64,000 nt of DNA, taken from the NCBI GenBank assembly GCA_019454045.1, contig SKCR01032772.1, forward strand, positions 1,372,501 to 1,436,500. The letters run 5' to 3'. Source of the stretch: Zanthoxylum bungeanum (lineage: Eukaryota > Streptophyta > Magnoliopsida > Sapindales > Rutaceae). The translations under genes were made by a program, and so were the position numbers. A model generated the notes under the pieces. The model saw nothing but the letters and a program-made list of their open reading frames with translations. It did not search any database and was not told where the DNA came from. Shown piece by piece: positions 1-12,395 of this stretch (within the stretch, counting starts at the first letter, position 1; each line of letters opens with the position of its first letter).

Positions 1-313
1 TCGACGTTAAATGTCTAGTTTTTGGCGTCGACACAGATTTTTGACGCTAAAAGTTTAATATTTAGCGCCAAAAATTATTGCAATAGTTAAATTATTTTGC
101 GTCGAATACTATTCGACGCTATAGTGATAATTTTAGCGTCGAAAAATGTTTTCGACGCCAAAAGTTGAGTGTTTGGCGTCGAAAGTTTTGTCCGTCGCTA
201 AAGTTATGACAATTAGCGTCGAAAATGATATTCGACGCTAAAAGTGAGTTTTGGCGTCGAATATTATGTCGACGCTAAAGTTTTGGACGCTAAAAGCCAT
301 AATTCTTGTAGTG
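1..313. mobile_element. CACTA (En/Spm) DNA transposon terminus
   Basis: The segment ends at 313 in CTTGTAGTG, the reverse complement of the CACTACAAG terminus typical of plant CACTA elements. The preceding 300 bases are packed with direct and inverted copies of a subterminal word (TTTGGCGTCGA / TTCGACGCTAAAA), as expected for transposase-binding subterminal repeats of this superfamily. The other end and any transposase lie outside the window. A 3-bp target duplication (possibly TTC at 314-316) cannot be checked without the far end. Confidence 0.85.
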
Positions 314-780
314 TTCTAAGATCTAAGAGTAATAAACACGAATAAGAAGTAAAAAGAGTTAAAAGATGATAGAATTACCTTAGAAACAAGTGGATGATCG
401 ATTGAAGAAGTTAGGAGGAGGTTTTGGAGTGAAAATGGCCGAATGGCGCCAGTCTGATTTTAAAATAGCGAGACCGATATGAACATACTTAGGACACTTG
501 TTTTCCGGTGTTTGAACTGGTAAGCGCGTTTGGAGACCGGTATACCGGCTCTAGAGAGTGCAGAACCCAAAATTATGCAGAATTTCCTAAATTTGGCCGC
601 AAATTTAATTTTTAAGCATTTTTAATGACTCATACAAGTTATCAACTAACTTGAAGAGATTGATTAACACCAAATCACAAAAATATATTCAATCAAAGTA
701 TATAATGCGTAAAATAACTCAATACCATACAATAGGAAATCAAAGTATATTATCAATCATTTAATGCAATTATGTCTAAT
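314..780 (-). repeat. Probable truncated 3' LTR of copia-1
   Basis: This follows the RNase H remnant on the minus strand. It carries the same type of word (GAGACCGGTATACCGG at about 530-550) that is scattered through the 5' LTR at 9650-10065. Both have an AT-rich stretch with an ACTCAT-type word between the coding side and the motif region. The left side is cut by the CACTA terminus at 313. Similarity to the 5' LTR is patchy, so the boundaries are approximate. Confidence 0.5.
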
Positions 781-2186
781 TCTCTTCTAATTCTTATGAA
801 ATTCTCTTCAGGAAGGGGTTTGGTAAAATATCCGTCAATTGTTCATTGGTTGGGACAAATTCAAGTACGACATCCCATTTGCTAACATGATCTCTAATGA
901 AGTGATGTCTAATATCGATGCGTTTAGCCCTAGAGTGTAGTATAGAGTTTTTAGACAAGTTTATGACACTTGTATTGTCACATAGGATGAGATATTTCTC
1001 AAGAATAATCTCATAGTCTCTAAGTGCATGTTACATCCAAAGTATTTGAGCGCGACAACTACCTGCCGCAATGTATTCGGCTTCGGTAGTGGAAATGGCA
1101 ACACTATTTTGTTTCTTGCTAAACCATGAGACTAGACAATTTCCTAAAATGTGACAAGTACCACTTGTACTCTTTCCATCCAATCTAGACCCCCACAGTT
1201 GGCATCAGTATAGCTAACCAAGTCGAAAGCTACACCTTTTGGGTACCAAAGACCCAAATTAATAGTTCTCGAAAGATATCTAAAAATTCAATTTATGGCA
1301 CAAAGATGAGTTCTACGAGGACTATATTAGAATCTAGCACACATACAAACACAAAACATATTATCGGGTCTATTTGCGGTTAAGTAAAGTAAAGATCCAA
1401 TCATACCTCGAAATAGTTTAATGTATACAAGTATGCATTCCTCATTTTTGTCAAGTTTCAAAGTAGAGCTCATTAGAGTTGAATGATTCTTGTTTGATTC
1501 CATCCCAAATTTCTTTAATAGATTCTTAACATGTTTAGCTTGATTGATGAGCACTCTGTCTTTTCGTTGATCAATTTGCAATCCCAATAATAACTTGAGT
1601 TCTCTCATCATGCTCATCTCGAACTCATTACTCAGACATTTTGAAAATTCCTGATATAATGAGGGGTTAGTAGCACCGAAAATAATATCATCAACATAAA
1701 TTTCTGCTATTATTATGTCATCATGCTTATACTTAATGAATAGAGCAATATCAACTTTACCCATGGCAGCCATTTTCTAAGATAAAAGAGGTAAACCTAT
1801 AATACCATGCTTTAATATGTTACTTGAGTTCATAGAGTGCTTTAGTTAACTCGCACATATGATTGGGTAAATCAATATTTTCAAAATCGGGAGGTGGTTC
1901 CACATAAACTTCCTCCATAATATACCCATTAAGAAAATTATTTTTCACATCCATTTGATAAAGAGTAAAATTTTTGTGACATGCAAAATTCAAAAGGATA
2001 CGTATGGCTTCAAGTCTAGCTACAGGGGCAAAGGTTTCATCACAATTTATTCATTCCTCTTGGTTATAGCCTTGAACCACTAATTTAACTTTATTTCTAA
2101 CAACCAAGCCTGATTCATCAAGTTTGTTTCCAAAAAATTATTTTGTTTTAATAAAACTTTGATAAGTTGGTCTAGGAACTAGATAC

Positions 2187-5100
2187 TGTTGGGGTTGGTG
2201 CTCAGAGCGCCAATTCCCGGTTGTATTTCTGTTAAATACTTCTGTAAAACATTATTATTATGAATAATATATGCAGTTTCTATAATATAATCTATATTTC
2301 TATATGGTAAAGACGTAATGACCCGAGAATGATTAGTCATGATACAGTTGCAAAAGCGTCGCAACGGACATTGAGAAGTATCATGACGTTGTCATTCTCA
2401 GACAGTTCCTGGTCAAGGTTTACACTACTTGGTCAGTATAGTAAACCTGTTGAGACCGGTACATGTCGTATACTGGAATATATGATTCCAATGGTTTCTC
2501 AATGAACCATTAGTCTTGGAGACTAGTATAGACGTGTAGGTGTTTATAGCGGATAAACACTGAACGACTCACCGAAGATTCTTAATGGATGGTACACCAG
2601 CGTCAATAAGAATCTTCTTGGGTTGAGTAGCACTTGTGATTCTTAGACTTGAGATGCCATTGTGGGCACATGAGACATCTTCTACACTTAGACGGCAGTC
2701 ACGTCACCGATCTATTTAGATCAGACCTCCGCCTGTTCGTTGGGTGTGGACAGATCCTCAGGGTGTCCTATGTGTATCAAGATAGGATCCGTCAGTTCTG
2801 TGTATCAGAGCATAGGTAGTCCATATGATTAGCAATCAGATAAAACCATGGGCCCGTGGTAAAGTTTAGAAGCTAGTTCTAAACATTCTTTTTGAGATTG
2901 CTAATAGAATAGTCGACTGGATAATCCCGATAGAGATTTGACGTTTACATCTATATCTCTGGGATTTATCCGGATACCTGTGACGGAGGAATTATACATT
3001 TGTCATGACCTCGACCTGTATGGTTCAGCGAGATTATCCGTGATCGTAAATTAAATATTAAACATTAAATAAAACATTTAAATCATTTACCAATTAAAAT
3101 AAACAATTACCAACTTAAAATAAAATCATGCCTAATATAAATGAATCAAATATATTATATACTAAAACTAAGAATAAGATTTGCCTAATTAAAATCAATC
3201 TTAACCAATTAAAGCCAATCATATATTTGACTTCCTAATTCAATAAGATATCCACCAATTTAAAAGTATTGACTTCCTAATCTAAACCAAATTTGTCCCC
3301 CCCTCAATCTTTGACTTTCCTTGCTAAACACTAAATCATATCCTAATTTAATGCACAAATCCCTTCCCTTGTAAACCCTAGCCATTCTCTATATAAACAA
3401 CCCCTAACCAAGGCCATCCTCTCCTTAACACATAGAATTCACACCCAAACTCTCTCAAAATCTCTCTAGACTCTCTCTACACACCCAAGACCAAACAAGC
3501 AAAAGAGAAAACACTTCACACATACACAAGCAAGAAAACAAAGAAACCACCACAAGCCACCTCCCCCCTGTAGCCGAAACACCCCTCTACACAGCAGCCC
3601 TCCACCACCGAAAATTACCACCAAAAAACCACACCCTAAAACACACCTAAATAACCTCCTAAATCACCTTAACAGCAGCCCAAATCTTTAAAAAACAGTA
3701 ACTTAGAAAACTACATAGATAACCTTAAAAATAATCACTTTTAATTGCACTAAGAACCCACACAACTTGGAATAGTTCTTTGAAAACATTGAAACAGGTA
3801 GCCCGTGCAGTGAGCAGCAAAACAGGAGCCGAATAGGAGCAGAACGGAGTTCGAACAATAAGCAAAGCAGCGAAGCAGTGAGCTAGGACGTTGAACCAGG
3901 GACCAGAAAAGTTGCGGAGCTTTACCCCCCTTTCGATCTTCGTGGAACGTGAGTCCGAGAGACGGCTTAAAAGGTTAGACCTGAGGGTTTTAGATGCGAA
4001 AATGCAATGCCTACAATACCTGAATCTAGAGAGTCTCAATAATGAAACATACTCGTAGAGCACTAGAGCAACATTAATAAATAATATTGATTATTTATAA
4101 AGTCGTTTAAAGGTTAAACGCAAGATACGTGCTAAAGGGACTAGATAGTCATTTGCCTAATTATTGTGTATTTACATTTAATACTTGATTAATTTAAATA
4201 CACATTAATTAATAGTCAAAATGAGTTATTTGACTTATATCTTAAATGAATATATATTTTTAATATTTAATGTAAATATTATATATATATTTAATATATT
4301 TGTATTTAATTAATTAATTAATTATTTAATTGTTAAATGATTAAATTAATTAAAATATAAATATCTTAACTTAGGATATTTGATTTAAATGGATTAGTTG
4401 CCTTTGTTGACCAAGTTATAAATATCTAATAAAGTGTTTTTGGATATTTAATCAACTTGATCAAATTAATGTCAAATGAAAATGAAATTAAATTTGTTGT
4501 ATATGTTTGTTGATTTTCGGCCAAGGGCTTATTTTCAACAAGTATATATTGTTTTCATTTCATTTGCATTTAATAACCTAATACACTTTACTAAAACAAA
4601 AACACCATTGAAGAAACCTAAAGGAAGCTTGAGAAAGAAAGAAAGATCAAAGGAAAGCTTGATTTTAGTAAGTTTTTTCCAACTTACTATTAGTAAGGAA
4701 ATTGTTCCTTAGGATCTAGGCTTCAATATATGATATCCTTAGGTTATTTCCTTCTTTGTTCTTTGTGGTTTTTGTTGATGGAAGTTTTGATGAAGGTGTA
4801 AAGCATGTATGATGAAGGAAGTTTGTAACTAGTGTAGTTGTAAACATTCTTTTAAGGTTTATGAAACCATGTTGCTAATCTAGAGTTATTGACCCACTCT
4901 TAAATGACCTAGATTTGATCTTGAGTTGTTTCATTGTGTTGAGACTTGAATTAGATGTAAGATTGATGATTGAAACAATTGATTTAATGTATATGGCCTA
5001 ATTTGTCCAATTTGAGGAAATTGAAAAATTAGGGTTTATGACTAACTCCAAATTTGGGGGTTTTCATATATGTTGTGTATTTGTGTGTGTATATGATGCA

Positions 5101-5515
5101 TATAAAGTTTCATGTTGATTGGATATCATTTGGATGTGTCTTGAAGCATGAAAGTGCAAAATGCACAAATTGGTACCAAATGGAGGCTCACAGCCTTGAT
5201 AGGAAATTTGGGGATTCTTGTGGTTTTGGTGTTTTGATGTTTTGAACATGCTAAGTTCATCTTATAAATGATTTAGAATCATTCAAAATTGATTGGATCA
5301 ATTTCGGACTAAAATGGACAAAATACCATATAAGGGTAATTTGGTAATTTCCCTTGAATATGATTCATTTGAAATTTTGTTTTCATAATTTTATTATTGG
5401 GCAATTAAATAAATATATTTATTTAATTAATCCAAGAAAAAGTTTTGAAATCTGAAAATCGGATTTTCACCGCTTCCGCTGCGTTACCGGACTCACCCCC
5501 TAAATAACCCCTACA
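2187..5515 (+). mobile_element. LTR-type insertion with GATAC target duplication
   Basis: The segment starts TGTTGGGG and ends CCCCTACA. It is flanked by a perfect 5-bp duplication, GATAC (2182-2186 and 5516-5520), inside the copia-1 reverse transcriptase frame. The ends and duplication are diagnostic of an LTR retroelement. No gag or pol is recognisable and I see no internal direct LTR pair. It is either a very long solo LTR or a non-autonomous LARD-like element. It holds an AT-rich region (about 4080-4480) and a TATA box with C/A-rich leader (about 3391 onward). Confidence 0.75.
3060..4015 (+). repeat. X-family promoter/leader core nested in the 2187-5515 insertion
   Basis: This matches the reverse complement of X1 (37801-40698) over the U3 3' part, the TATA segment (CTCTATATAAACAACCCC, about 3388-3405), the C/A-rich leader and the conserved GGTTAGACCTGAGGG (about 3974-3988). 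X2 carries the same leader word. Past that point the sequence ends in GCAATGCCTACA at 4015, the inverse of the X family's own 5' terminus. ATACC follows at 4016-4020 and also occurs at 2974-2978 just before a TG, so a nested 2979-4015 insertion is possible but unproven. Confidence 0.55.
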
Positions 5516-8500
5516 GATACCACACTTTATTTCTCTCAAATTGATTTAGTTCCTCTTACATAGCCATAATCCAATGATCATCTTTTTCGACTTCAAGGAA
5601 AATTTTAGGCTAAATTTGAGATATAAATACCATTTGATTACAAAAATGTCTAAGTGTGTGCCTATTGGCAATTTTCTCAGTTGTACATTCTATAATCAAA
5701 ACCCTAGGATGTGACTTCATAACTCTAACATATTTAATTTCCTTAGGAAGAGATGGAGATTTATCACTTTGATCTTGTTAATGAGACTCATCATTACCTT
5801 CATATTGTGTATGGTCCTCAACTTACAAGTGCTTTTTTGGATCATCTAAGTGTAGATTATTCATTATCTTTCCTATTAGAAACTTTCTTGATAAATGAAG
5901 ATTTGTTAAATTCATCAAAATGCACATGCATAGACTCTTCAACAATCATAGTTCTTTTATTATACACTATATATACTTCGCTAGGTGATGAATATCCTAG
6001 AAAATTTCTAATATCGGATATACAATCAAACTTTCCTAGGTTATCTTGCATGTTCAAAACAAAACATTTGCAACCAAAAACTCTGAAAAATGAGATGTTT
6101 GGTTTTCTACATTTCCATAACTCATTGGGAGTTTTGTCAATGCCTTTGCTCACTACCATTCGATTGGTTACGAAACATCCGGTATTAATCGCTTCGGCCC
6201 AAAAGTACTTTGGTAAGTGATTTTCATTAAGCATTGTCCTAGTAATTTCTTACAAAGATCATTCTTATACTCGACAATCCTATTTTGTTGAAGTGTCATG
6301 ACACAACAAATTGATGCTTTATGCTATGGTCTATGCAAAAATCATCAAAATGTTGATTTTCAAATTCTCCTCCATGATCACTTCTTATGCAAACAATATA
6401 AGAATCTTTCTCATTTTGAACTTGTTTGCAAAACTTTGTAAATGATTTGAAAGTACCTTTTTTATGAGTTAAAAAAACCCATATAAATCTAGAGTAATCA
6501 TCAACTATTACAAATGCATAACTTTTGCCACCGAAACTTGTAGTTCTAGATGGTCCAAATAAATCCATATGAAATAGTTGTAGGAGTTTTGTAGTGGAAA
6601 ATTCATTTTTAGTTTTGAAAGAACTTTTATTTTGTTTTCCAAATTCACAATGTTCACAAAGTTTAATTTCGGAAGTCCTTTTACTAATTTTTTTTTGGAG
6701 ATTTTAGAAATCAATTTCATGTGTGCATGACCTAATCTTCTATGTCAAAGCCAAGTTGTTATCTAATGCACTCAAATATTTTTCATGATGTATGTCATGT
6801 TCAATGTCAATCAAAAAATATTTTGAGTCATATGACCTATGAACATTGTATCAAATTCAAACATACAGTCTTTATCAATAATCATATATTTTGATGCATC
6901 AAATTCAACCATATAGTCTTTATCAATAATTGACTAATACTTAACAAATTATGCTTAAGATCATCAACAAATAAAATATTCTCAATCAAAGTGGTGGAAA
7001 TGGTACCAATGTTTCCATAGTCAAGGATTTTATCTTTACCGTTGTCACCAAATGTGACGATTCTTGATGCAAGTGAAAGAAGAAAGTCTTGAGTAGTCCC
7101 CCGTCATGTGTCTTAAGCTCCCACTATTGGGGAACCATTTTCCTTTGATCTTCTTCTTTACCTATTCAAGGAGAATCACAAACTTTTAGGTACCCAAACT
7201 TTCTTAAGTCCTTGGGGGTTAGTCAATTTCTTTCGAAACCCATGAAACTTTTACATTTGTTCTTTTGTACATGCAATCATATATTTTATGTCATTGCCTA
7301 TTGCATGCATGACATAGAGCATATGCATTACTAGAAGTATGTGTATATGATGAGGTGGATGTTTTTACAAAATAGTTTTTCAAAAATTTCTCTTTGATGT
7401 AAGACATATATCACAATCCTTCTCTATTGAATGCACATCTTTGGGATCCAAGTAATATATTAAAATTCTTTTCACCCAAAATAAATTTTGTTACCATGTT
7501 ATGTAAATCTACAACTTTCTTTTTCAAAATATTATTTTCTTCTTTCATAAAATTCACAATCACATGTAGTGGAACTAGATAGCATGGTAGAAATGTTTTT
7601 TCCTAATTTTATATTTTCATCATTTAAGCATACAATTTCTTTTTCATGTATTTTATTTTAATTTTTCTAAAATAGATGTATGATCATGTAACAAAGATGA
7701 ATGTTCATTTTTAATCAATTTATATTTCTTTCTTAGTATATCATATTATTCATGCAATACATTAAAAATGTCAAGAATTCATCATATTCAATTGATTCAT
7801 GTACCCTTTTTTCATCAATCTCATCCAAGAGATCATCATCATCAATAGCCATGAATGCAATGTTGCTTGTTTCTTTTTCATCATCTTCCTCTGATGAGCT
7901 TGAATCACTATCGCTGCAAGTAATTTTCATTGTCTTCTTTTTGAATTTGCCCTTGGATTTCTTCATTGGGCAATCAATAATTTTATGTCCCGATTTCTTG
8001 CACTCAAAGCAAGTGATTTGTTCATTTTTATGATTTCATGGCCTTTCATCATCATTCTTCCCTTCTTTTCTAAATTTCCATTTGTTGAACTTTTTATTTT
8101 TGATGAACTTCTTGAAATTTCTTGTTAGGAGTGCCATATCGTCATCATTGTCTCCATCATCACTAAAGCTTTCACTATCATATTTTCTCACACTTGATTT
8201 AAGGGCTAGATTCTTTGTACATATACTTTATTCTTCTTCCCTTAAATCCTTCTTGATTTCCATCTCAAACTCCAACAATTTTCCCACCAAGTCATCCAAT
8301 TTCAAGGTGTTGATATTATTGGATTATTTGATGATGGTGGTATAAATCTTATATTCCTTAGGAAGAGACATAAGGATCTTCTTGACCTAATTACGTGTAC
8401 TAATATTTTTTCCTAAAACACTTAGTTGATTCACAATCTTAGTGAATTTAGAAATCATCTTCTCAACATTTTCACCGGCTTCCATCTTAAATCTATCCAT

Positions 8501-8957
8501 CTCAAACATGAATCGATTGATCTTGGACTATTTGATTTTGCTAGTTCCCTCATTTACGATCTCCAAGGAATTTCATAATTCAAATGCGTTACTAAATTCT
8601 GAAAATTCATTGATTTGGCTTCGATCTATAGCATAAAAAAGGTGGTTGAGAGCCTTCGAGTTGTTAGAAACTTCTAGGTAGTCTTCTTCCACCCATTCAG
8701 ATTGAGGCTTTGGTATGTCCACACCGTCCTTGTTTTTCTTCATAGGAAGTTTTGGACCTTTTGTGATGACTATATATGATTTTATATCCATGAAAAGAAG
8801 ATAGTTCAACATTCTCATCTTCCAATAAGTGTAGTCAACTCTGGTGTAGAGTGGAGGTCTAGTTGTTGAAGCTCTATCGATAAATTTCATTGATGTGTTG
8901 CTTGCAGATGCAATTTTATCTCTTCTTAGATTGTTAAGTCTTTTGCGAGAAGTCCAA

Positions 8958-8969
8958 GCTCTGATACCA
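8958..8969 (-). other. Primer-binding site of copia-1 (initiator Met-tRNA type)
   Basis: The minus strand reads TGGTATCAGAGC two bases after the end of the LTR. This is the standard primer-binding word of plant copia elements, complementary to the 3' end of initiator methionine tRNA. It fixes the 5' LTR / internal boundary near 8972. Confidence 0.9.
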
Positions 8970-8971
8970 AT

Positions 8972-10168
8972 TGAAATTACCTACAAGTAATATAACAATC
9001 TATACCTAAGAGGGGGTGAATTTTGTACTTTAAAAATATTTACGGAAAATAAATTCTTTGCAATTTTAAGCTATAGCCAGCACAAATTTTATCAAATATC
9101 ACAATTAATAAATTTCAAGATATAACAATTGCAAAGTAAATAATTTAAGGGATGAGAAACACAAAACCAATTTTATAGTGGTTAGGTCAAATTTATTGTC
9201 TACGTCCACTTCTCTTCAAGCTCATTTGAAGGTTCCACTAAGTTTCAATAAACTTTTACAACTGAGAGATCTTTGATCCAAAACTCATCTATAACCTTTA
9301 CACAAATCCACCATTGAGAGCAATCACGACTCACAAAAGGAATTTCTATACAAGTATTTGATAAATTGAAAAATATATTTACAACACTATTTGGGAACAC
9401 ACAAATGATTATAAAGATTTGAATGTGAGTGTGTTACCAAATGAAACTAAGCTCACTAAATGAATGAGAAGATGTAAATTTATGAGCTTTTGATCTTGAG
9501 AGATTAAGAATCAAGAAAATATATTTCTCTTTTTGTTTGCATTTTAAGAATGATAATTAAAAATTAAGGTGTTCAAAAGATCCAGAGAAACTCTCAAAAT
9601 GAAGAAGTGTCCAATTTATATGTGATAAACTGGTCATACATATTTCTCTGTACTGAGACCGATATGCCAGTCTTCAAAGGTCGGTATACTGGTTTCTGAT
9701 TCGAAAGACTACTGAATAGTTACCGTTGAGCATTTAATGCGCGAAACCTACCAGATTACTAGCCAGTATATATCCTTATCGGTTCCAGTAACTATGCAAC
9801 GTGTATAGGGACCGATATGGTACCGGTATGTCGGTCCTTCTGGATATGACATTTACAGTGCGTTTTTCATCCCGTTCGAATATAAGTGTCCATAGACCTT
9901 TTGTTCGTGGAGCGTTCGACATTTCATTCGCACACAAGTGTCCAGAAACCTTTGTTTGAGTGGCGTTCGAAATTTCGTTCAAACGCCAGTGTCCTGAGAT
10001 CTCATTCTTCTATCACCGATAAGTAGACCGGTATGCCGATATATAGATCGGTGTGCCGATTTAAGATACCAAAACTGGGTAAAAATAATTTAAAATAATT
10101 TTACACTTGACTCTAAGTGCTCTAAATGATAATGCATGAGTCTTATGAACTTAGAAACGTTTAGATAT
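8972..10168 (-). repeat. 5' LTR of copia-1
   Basis: This lies immediately outside the primer-binding site. On the minus strand it contains an array of CGTTCG modules (9990-9859), a candidate TATA (ATATAAAT near 9620), and repeated palindrome-like words built on ACCGGTATGCCGAT at about 9655-9690, 9810-9830 and 10025-10065. Its outer edge is not certain. I place it at the start of the next TG...CA segment. Confidence 0.55.
9859..9990 (+). promoter_or_regulatory. CGTTCG module array in copia-1 LTR
   Basis: About two and a half copies of the 32-33-bp module are present. Two units read GTTCG-N4-GCGTTCG-N6-CATTCG and GTTTG-N4-GCGTTCG-N6-CGTTCAAACG, joined by a spacer containing GTGTCC. The module reads on the plus strand while the LTR is transcribed on the minus strand. 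It lies roughly 240 bp upstream of the candidate LTR TATA box. Confidence 0.6.
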
Positions 10169-12395
10169 TGTTAGACAGTAATGACCCATAACGTCACTAT
10201 TTTGTAAATGATATTGTATATTGTACAAAATTAACTATGTAGTAATGAAACTGCCTTTTACCGTTTTGTAATTTATTTACTTTGATATATAAATGGTAAA
10301 AGTCCCTATGATTAATTCCGGATTGAGATGATATGAGACAATATCAATCCATAAAGGTTTAATCATTAAATATCCCTAGTCGTAGTATTATCGAGATTGG
10401 ACATCGATAATGCGGAATAGACTAGTACTGCACTTGTGCGTGTTGTGAGGGCACAACAGCATAGTTCTCATATATTTGAGTATTGGATACTTATGCAAGT
10501 GCGGTAGAAGGTTGTGTTTTACCGATGGTACGGAAAACAGCTTCGCTCTGGATAGACCCCGCGGAATCCCATTGGTAGTATGTCTGCGTGTCTATGGGAG
10601 TCCGCTTCAGGGTAGGTGCATATGGTCTTAACCTGAGACTTGCATCGCTAGTACTTGCGACAATCGGTAGACTTTAGTTTTGGTCGTCCAGAGCTTTAAC
10701 AGGTTCTGTGTACACCTCTTCTAGGTTTATCAGGAATCGTAGTGTATTGGGTGTGATGTCAAGACGGAAGTATCACTTCAGACATATGGAGATGATGATC
10801 GCGCAGGATACAGAACTAGTACTCTATAATGGTTGCAACCATCGGGATAATATGACAAGGTTAGGATTATCCGATTCAAAGAGACCAGTTGCTTGATGTC
10901 CGATATATGTATCGTACGGGGCAGACACATCTCCAGCCCCAGGCCTTACATGTGATCATCCGATACTGGATCAGTATACACTATACTACGGTATACTACG
11001 CATGTTATAGATCTTATATTCCAGTAAGAATATTTCTAGAGAATTGGGTAGACATTGCGTTTTGCTAGAGGCTAACCTTGTCTTGTAAATCGGTAAAAAC
11101 GTAGTACTTGGTACGTACGTGTTCGGTTAGTTCGACAACCGGATTTACTGCCAACATATCTAGAGGTCTCTTGGGTCGCTTCCCGAAGATTCACCAATGA
11201 CGTATGATTCGAACTCAATTAATCTTGGATTAATTGCGGAGAGACTTTATCTTGGATAAAGTACTATTCAAAGAGAGAGAAATATTAATTTAGAATTAAT
11301 CATTAAAATTATTATATTCGATATAATAATCGAAATTCGATTTCGACGCGAAATTAAAATTAGATTTTAATTCGGGCAAACGAGTTAATTTAGAATTAAT
11401 TCGTTAGCGACGTAAATAATAATTTCGCTAGGCGCAATTATTTATTTAAATTCGATTTAATTAACGTCGCGACGAAAGTTCGGTATTTCGGAAATATCGA
11501 ACCCGAACGCGTGAGTACGCGTGGGCCCACTTTCATTTGGGTTGTGTGGGGCCCACATGACACATGTCATTTTATGCATTATTTAATTGTTAATACATTG
11601 CATGGTTATAGTGTACAATACACTCAATGGTTTTGCATGGAGTTTGAGTGTTTGACACTCTAAGCCATTGCATGATTTGTGCATAAGTTTATTATTAATT
11701 TAATAAATATTATGGCATAAATATAAATTGATTTTTGTGACAAAATCATAACACTCTTCCTCTCCCTCTCATGACCGAAACTTCACTGCAGTTTTGCTCT
11801 CCATTTTTCTTCCATTTTCTTAGAACTTTGTGAAGAAAGTGTATAAGTTTAGAACTTTAATACACATCTTTGGCTAGCACCATCAAGGGATCATACAAAG
11901 GTGTTATGGGAAACTAATCTTTGAGCTTGGAGTGATCAACAAAGCTTGGAGCTTCTTTTTCTTACCTTGGCCGAATCATCCAAAGCACAAAGGAGGTGGT
12001 TTTATTTCATCAAAGCATCCGCATTCCGATCTTTGTGAGTATGATTCCGCCATACTTCATTATTGTTCATTCATTTATATATATTTGTTTGCTCTTTTGA
12101 TCTTGGGACATGGATTAGAATTTCCAACAGATATAAACTCACTTACTTAGAAAATCCTAAGCTACTAGACTTTGCCATGCGATTTGATCATTGAGCTCCA
12201 TCTTCATAATTCATTTTGCTTCAAAATCTTTCTTTCTTTGTTTGCGAATGTGCATCGAAATCGTGAGTGTTGCAGTATTAAAATCATTCATAGAATATAA
12301 TGACACTTACATTATTCTAGCATATGTTTCATAACTTATAAGTTAGCTTATGTTTTTCGTGAAATACTCTCTATCAAATGCATCATACCCTAACA
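10169..12395. mobile_element. Probable solo LTR, 2.2 kb
   Basis: The ends form a TG...CA pair with a 6-bp inverted match (TGTTAG...CTAACA). The layout resembles the start of the 2187-5515 insertion (a moderately GC-rich 5' kilobase with several ATCCGAT/ATAATCC words, then an AT-rich part). No coding capacity is visible. The flanking pentamers (GATAT and ATAGC) do not match, so insertion by integrase is not proven. It could be a recombined or eroded element. Confidence 0.5.

Larger units (their letters stand above)
790..8890 (-). pseudogene. copia-1 gag-pol remnant
   Basis: This is a minus-strand copia polyprotein, no longer one reading frame. Gag is at 8890-8573 (DYTYWKMRM start, UBN2-like). 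A CCHC knuckle (CFECKKSGH) followed by an acidic Ser/Asp tract is near 8005-7735. The integrase core is at 6568-5857 (DLFGP, VVDDYSRF, IRSDHGGEFEN). The integrase-RT linker runs to 5516. Reverse transcriptase starts with V-P-R-P-T at about 2175 and reaches the YVDDIIFG active site near 1695. RNase H remnants run to about 790. Stops and frameshifts interrupt every domain. The frame reads cleanly across the 2187-5515 insertion (…GTG TGG TAT | CTA GTT CCT…) once one copy of the 5-bp duplication is removed, so that insertion postdates the element. Confidence 0.85.
314..10168 (-). mobile_element. Degenerate Ty1/copia retrotransposon (copia-1)
   Basis: Gag, zinc knuckle, integrase, reverse transcriptase and RNase H remnants are collinear on the minus strand from about 8890 to 790. 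A methionine-tRNA type primer-binding site lies at 8958-8969. LTR sequence lies to the right (8972-10168), and a divergent, truncated 3' LTR lies left of about 780. Integrase upstream of reverse transcriptase is the copia order. The element is old: it has stops and frameshifts, is split by an insertion at 2187-5515, and is cut at its 3' LTR by a CACTA element. The outer limits of both LTRs are uncertain because I could not find its own target-site duplication. Confidence 0.85.
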
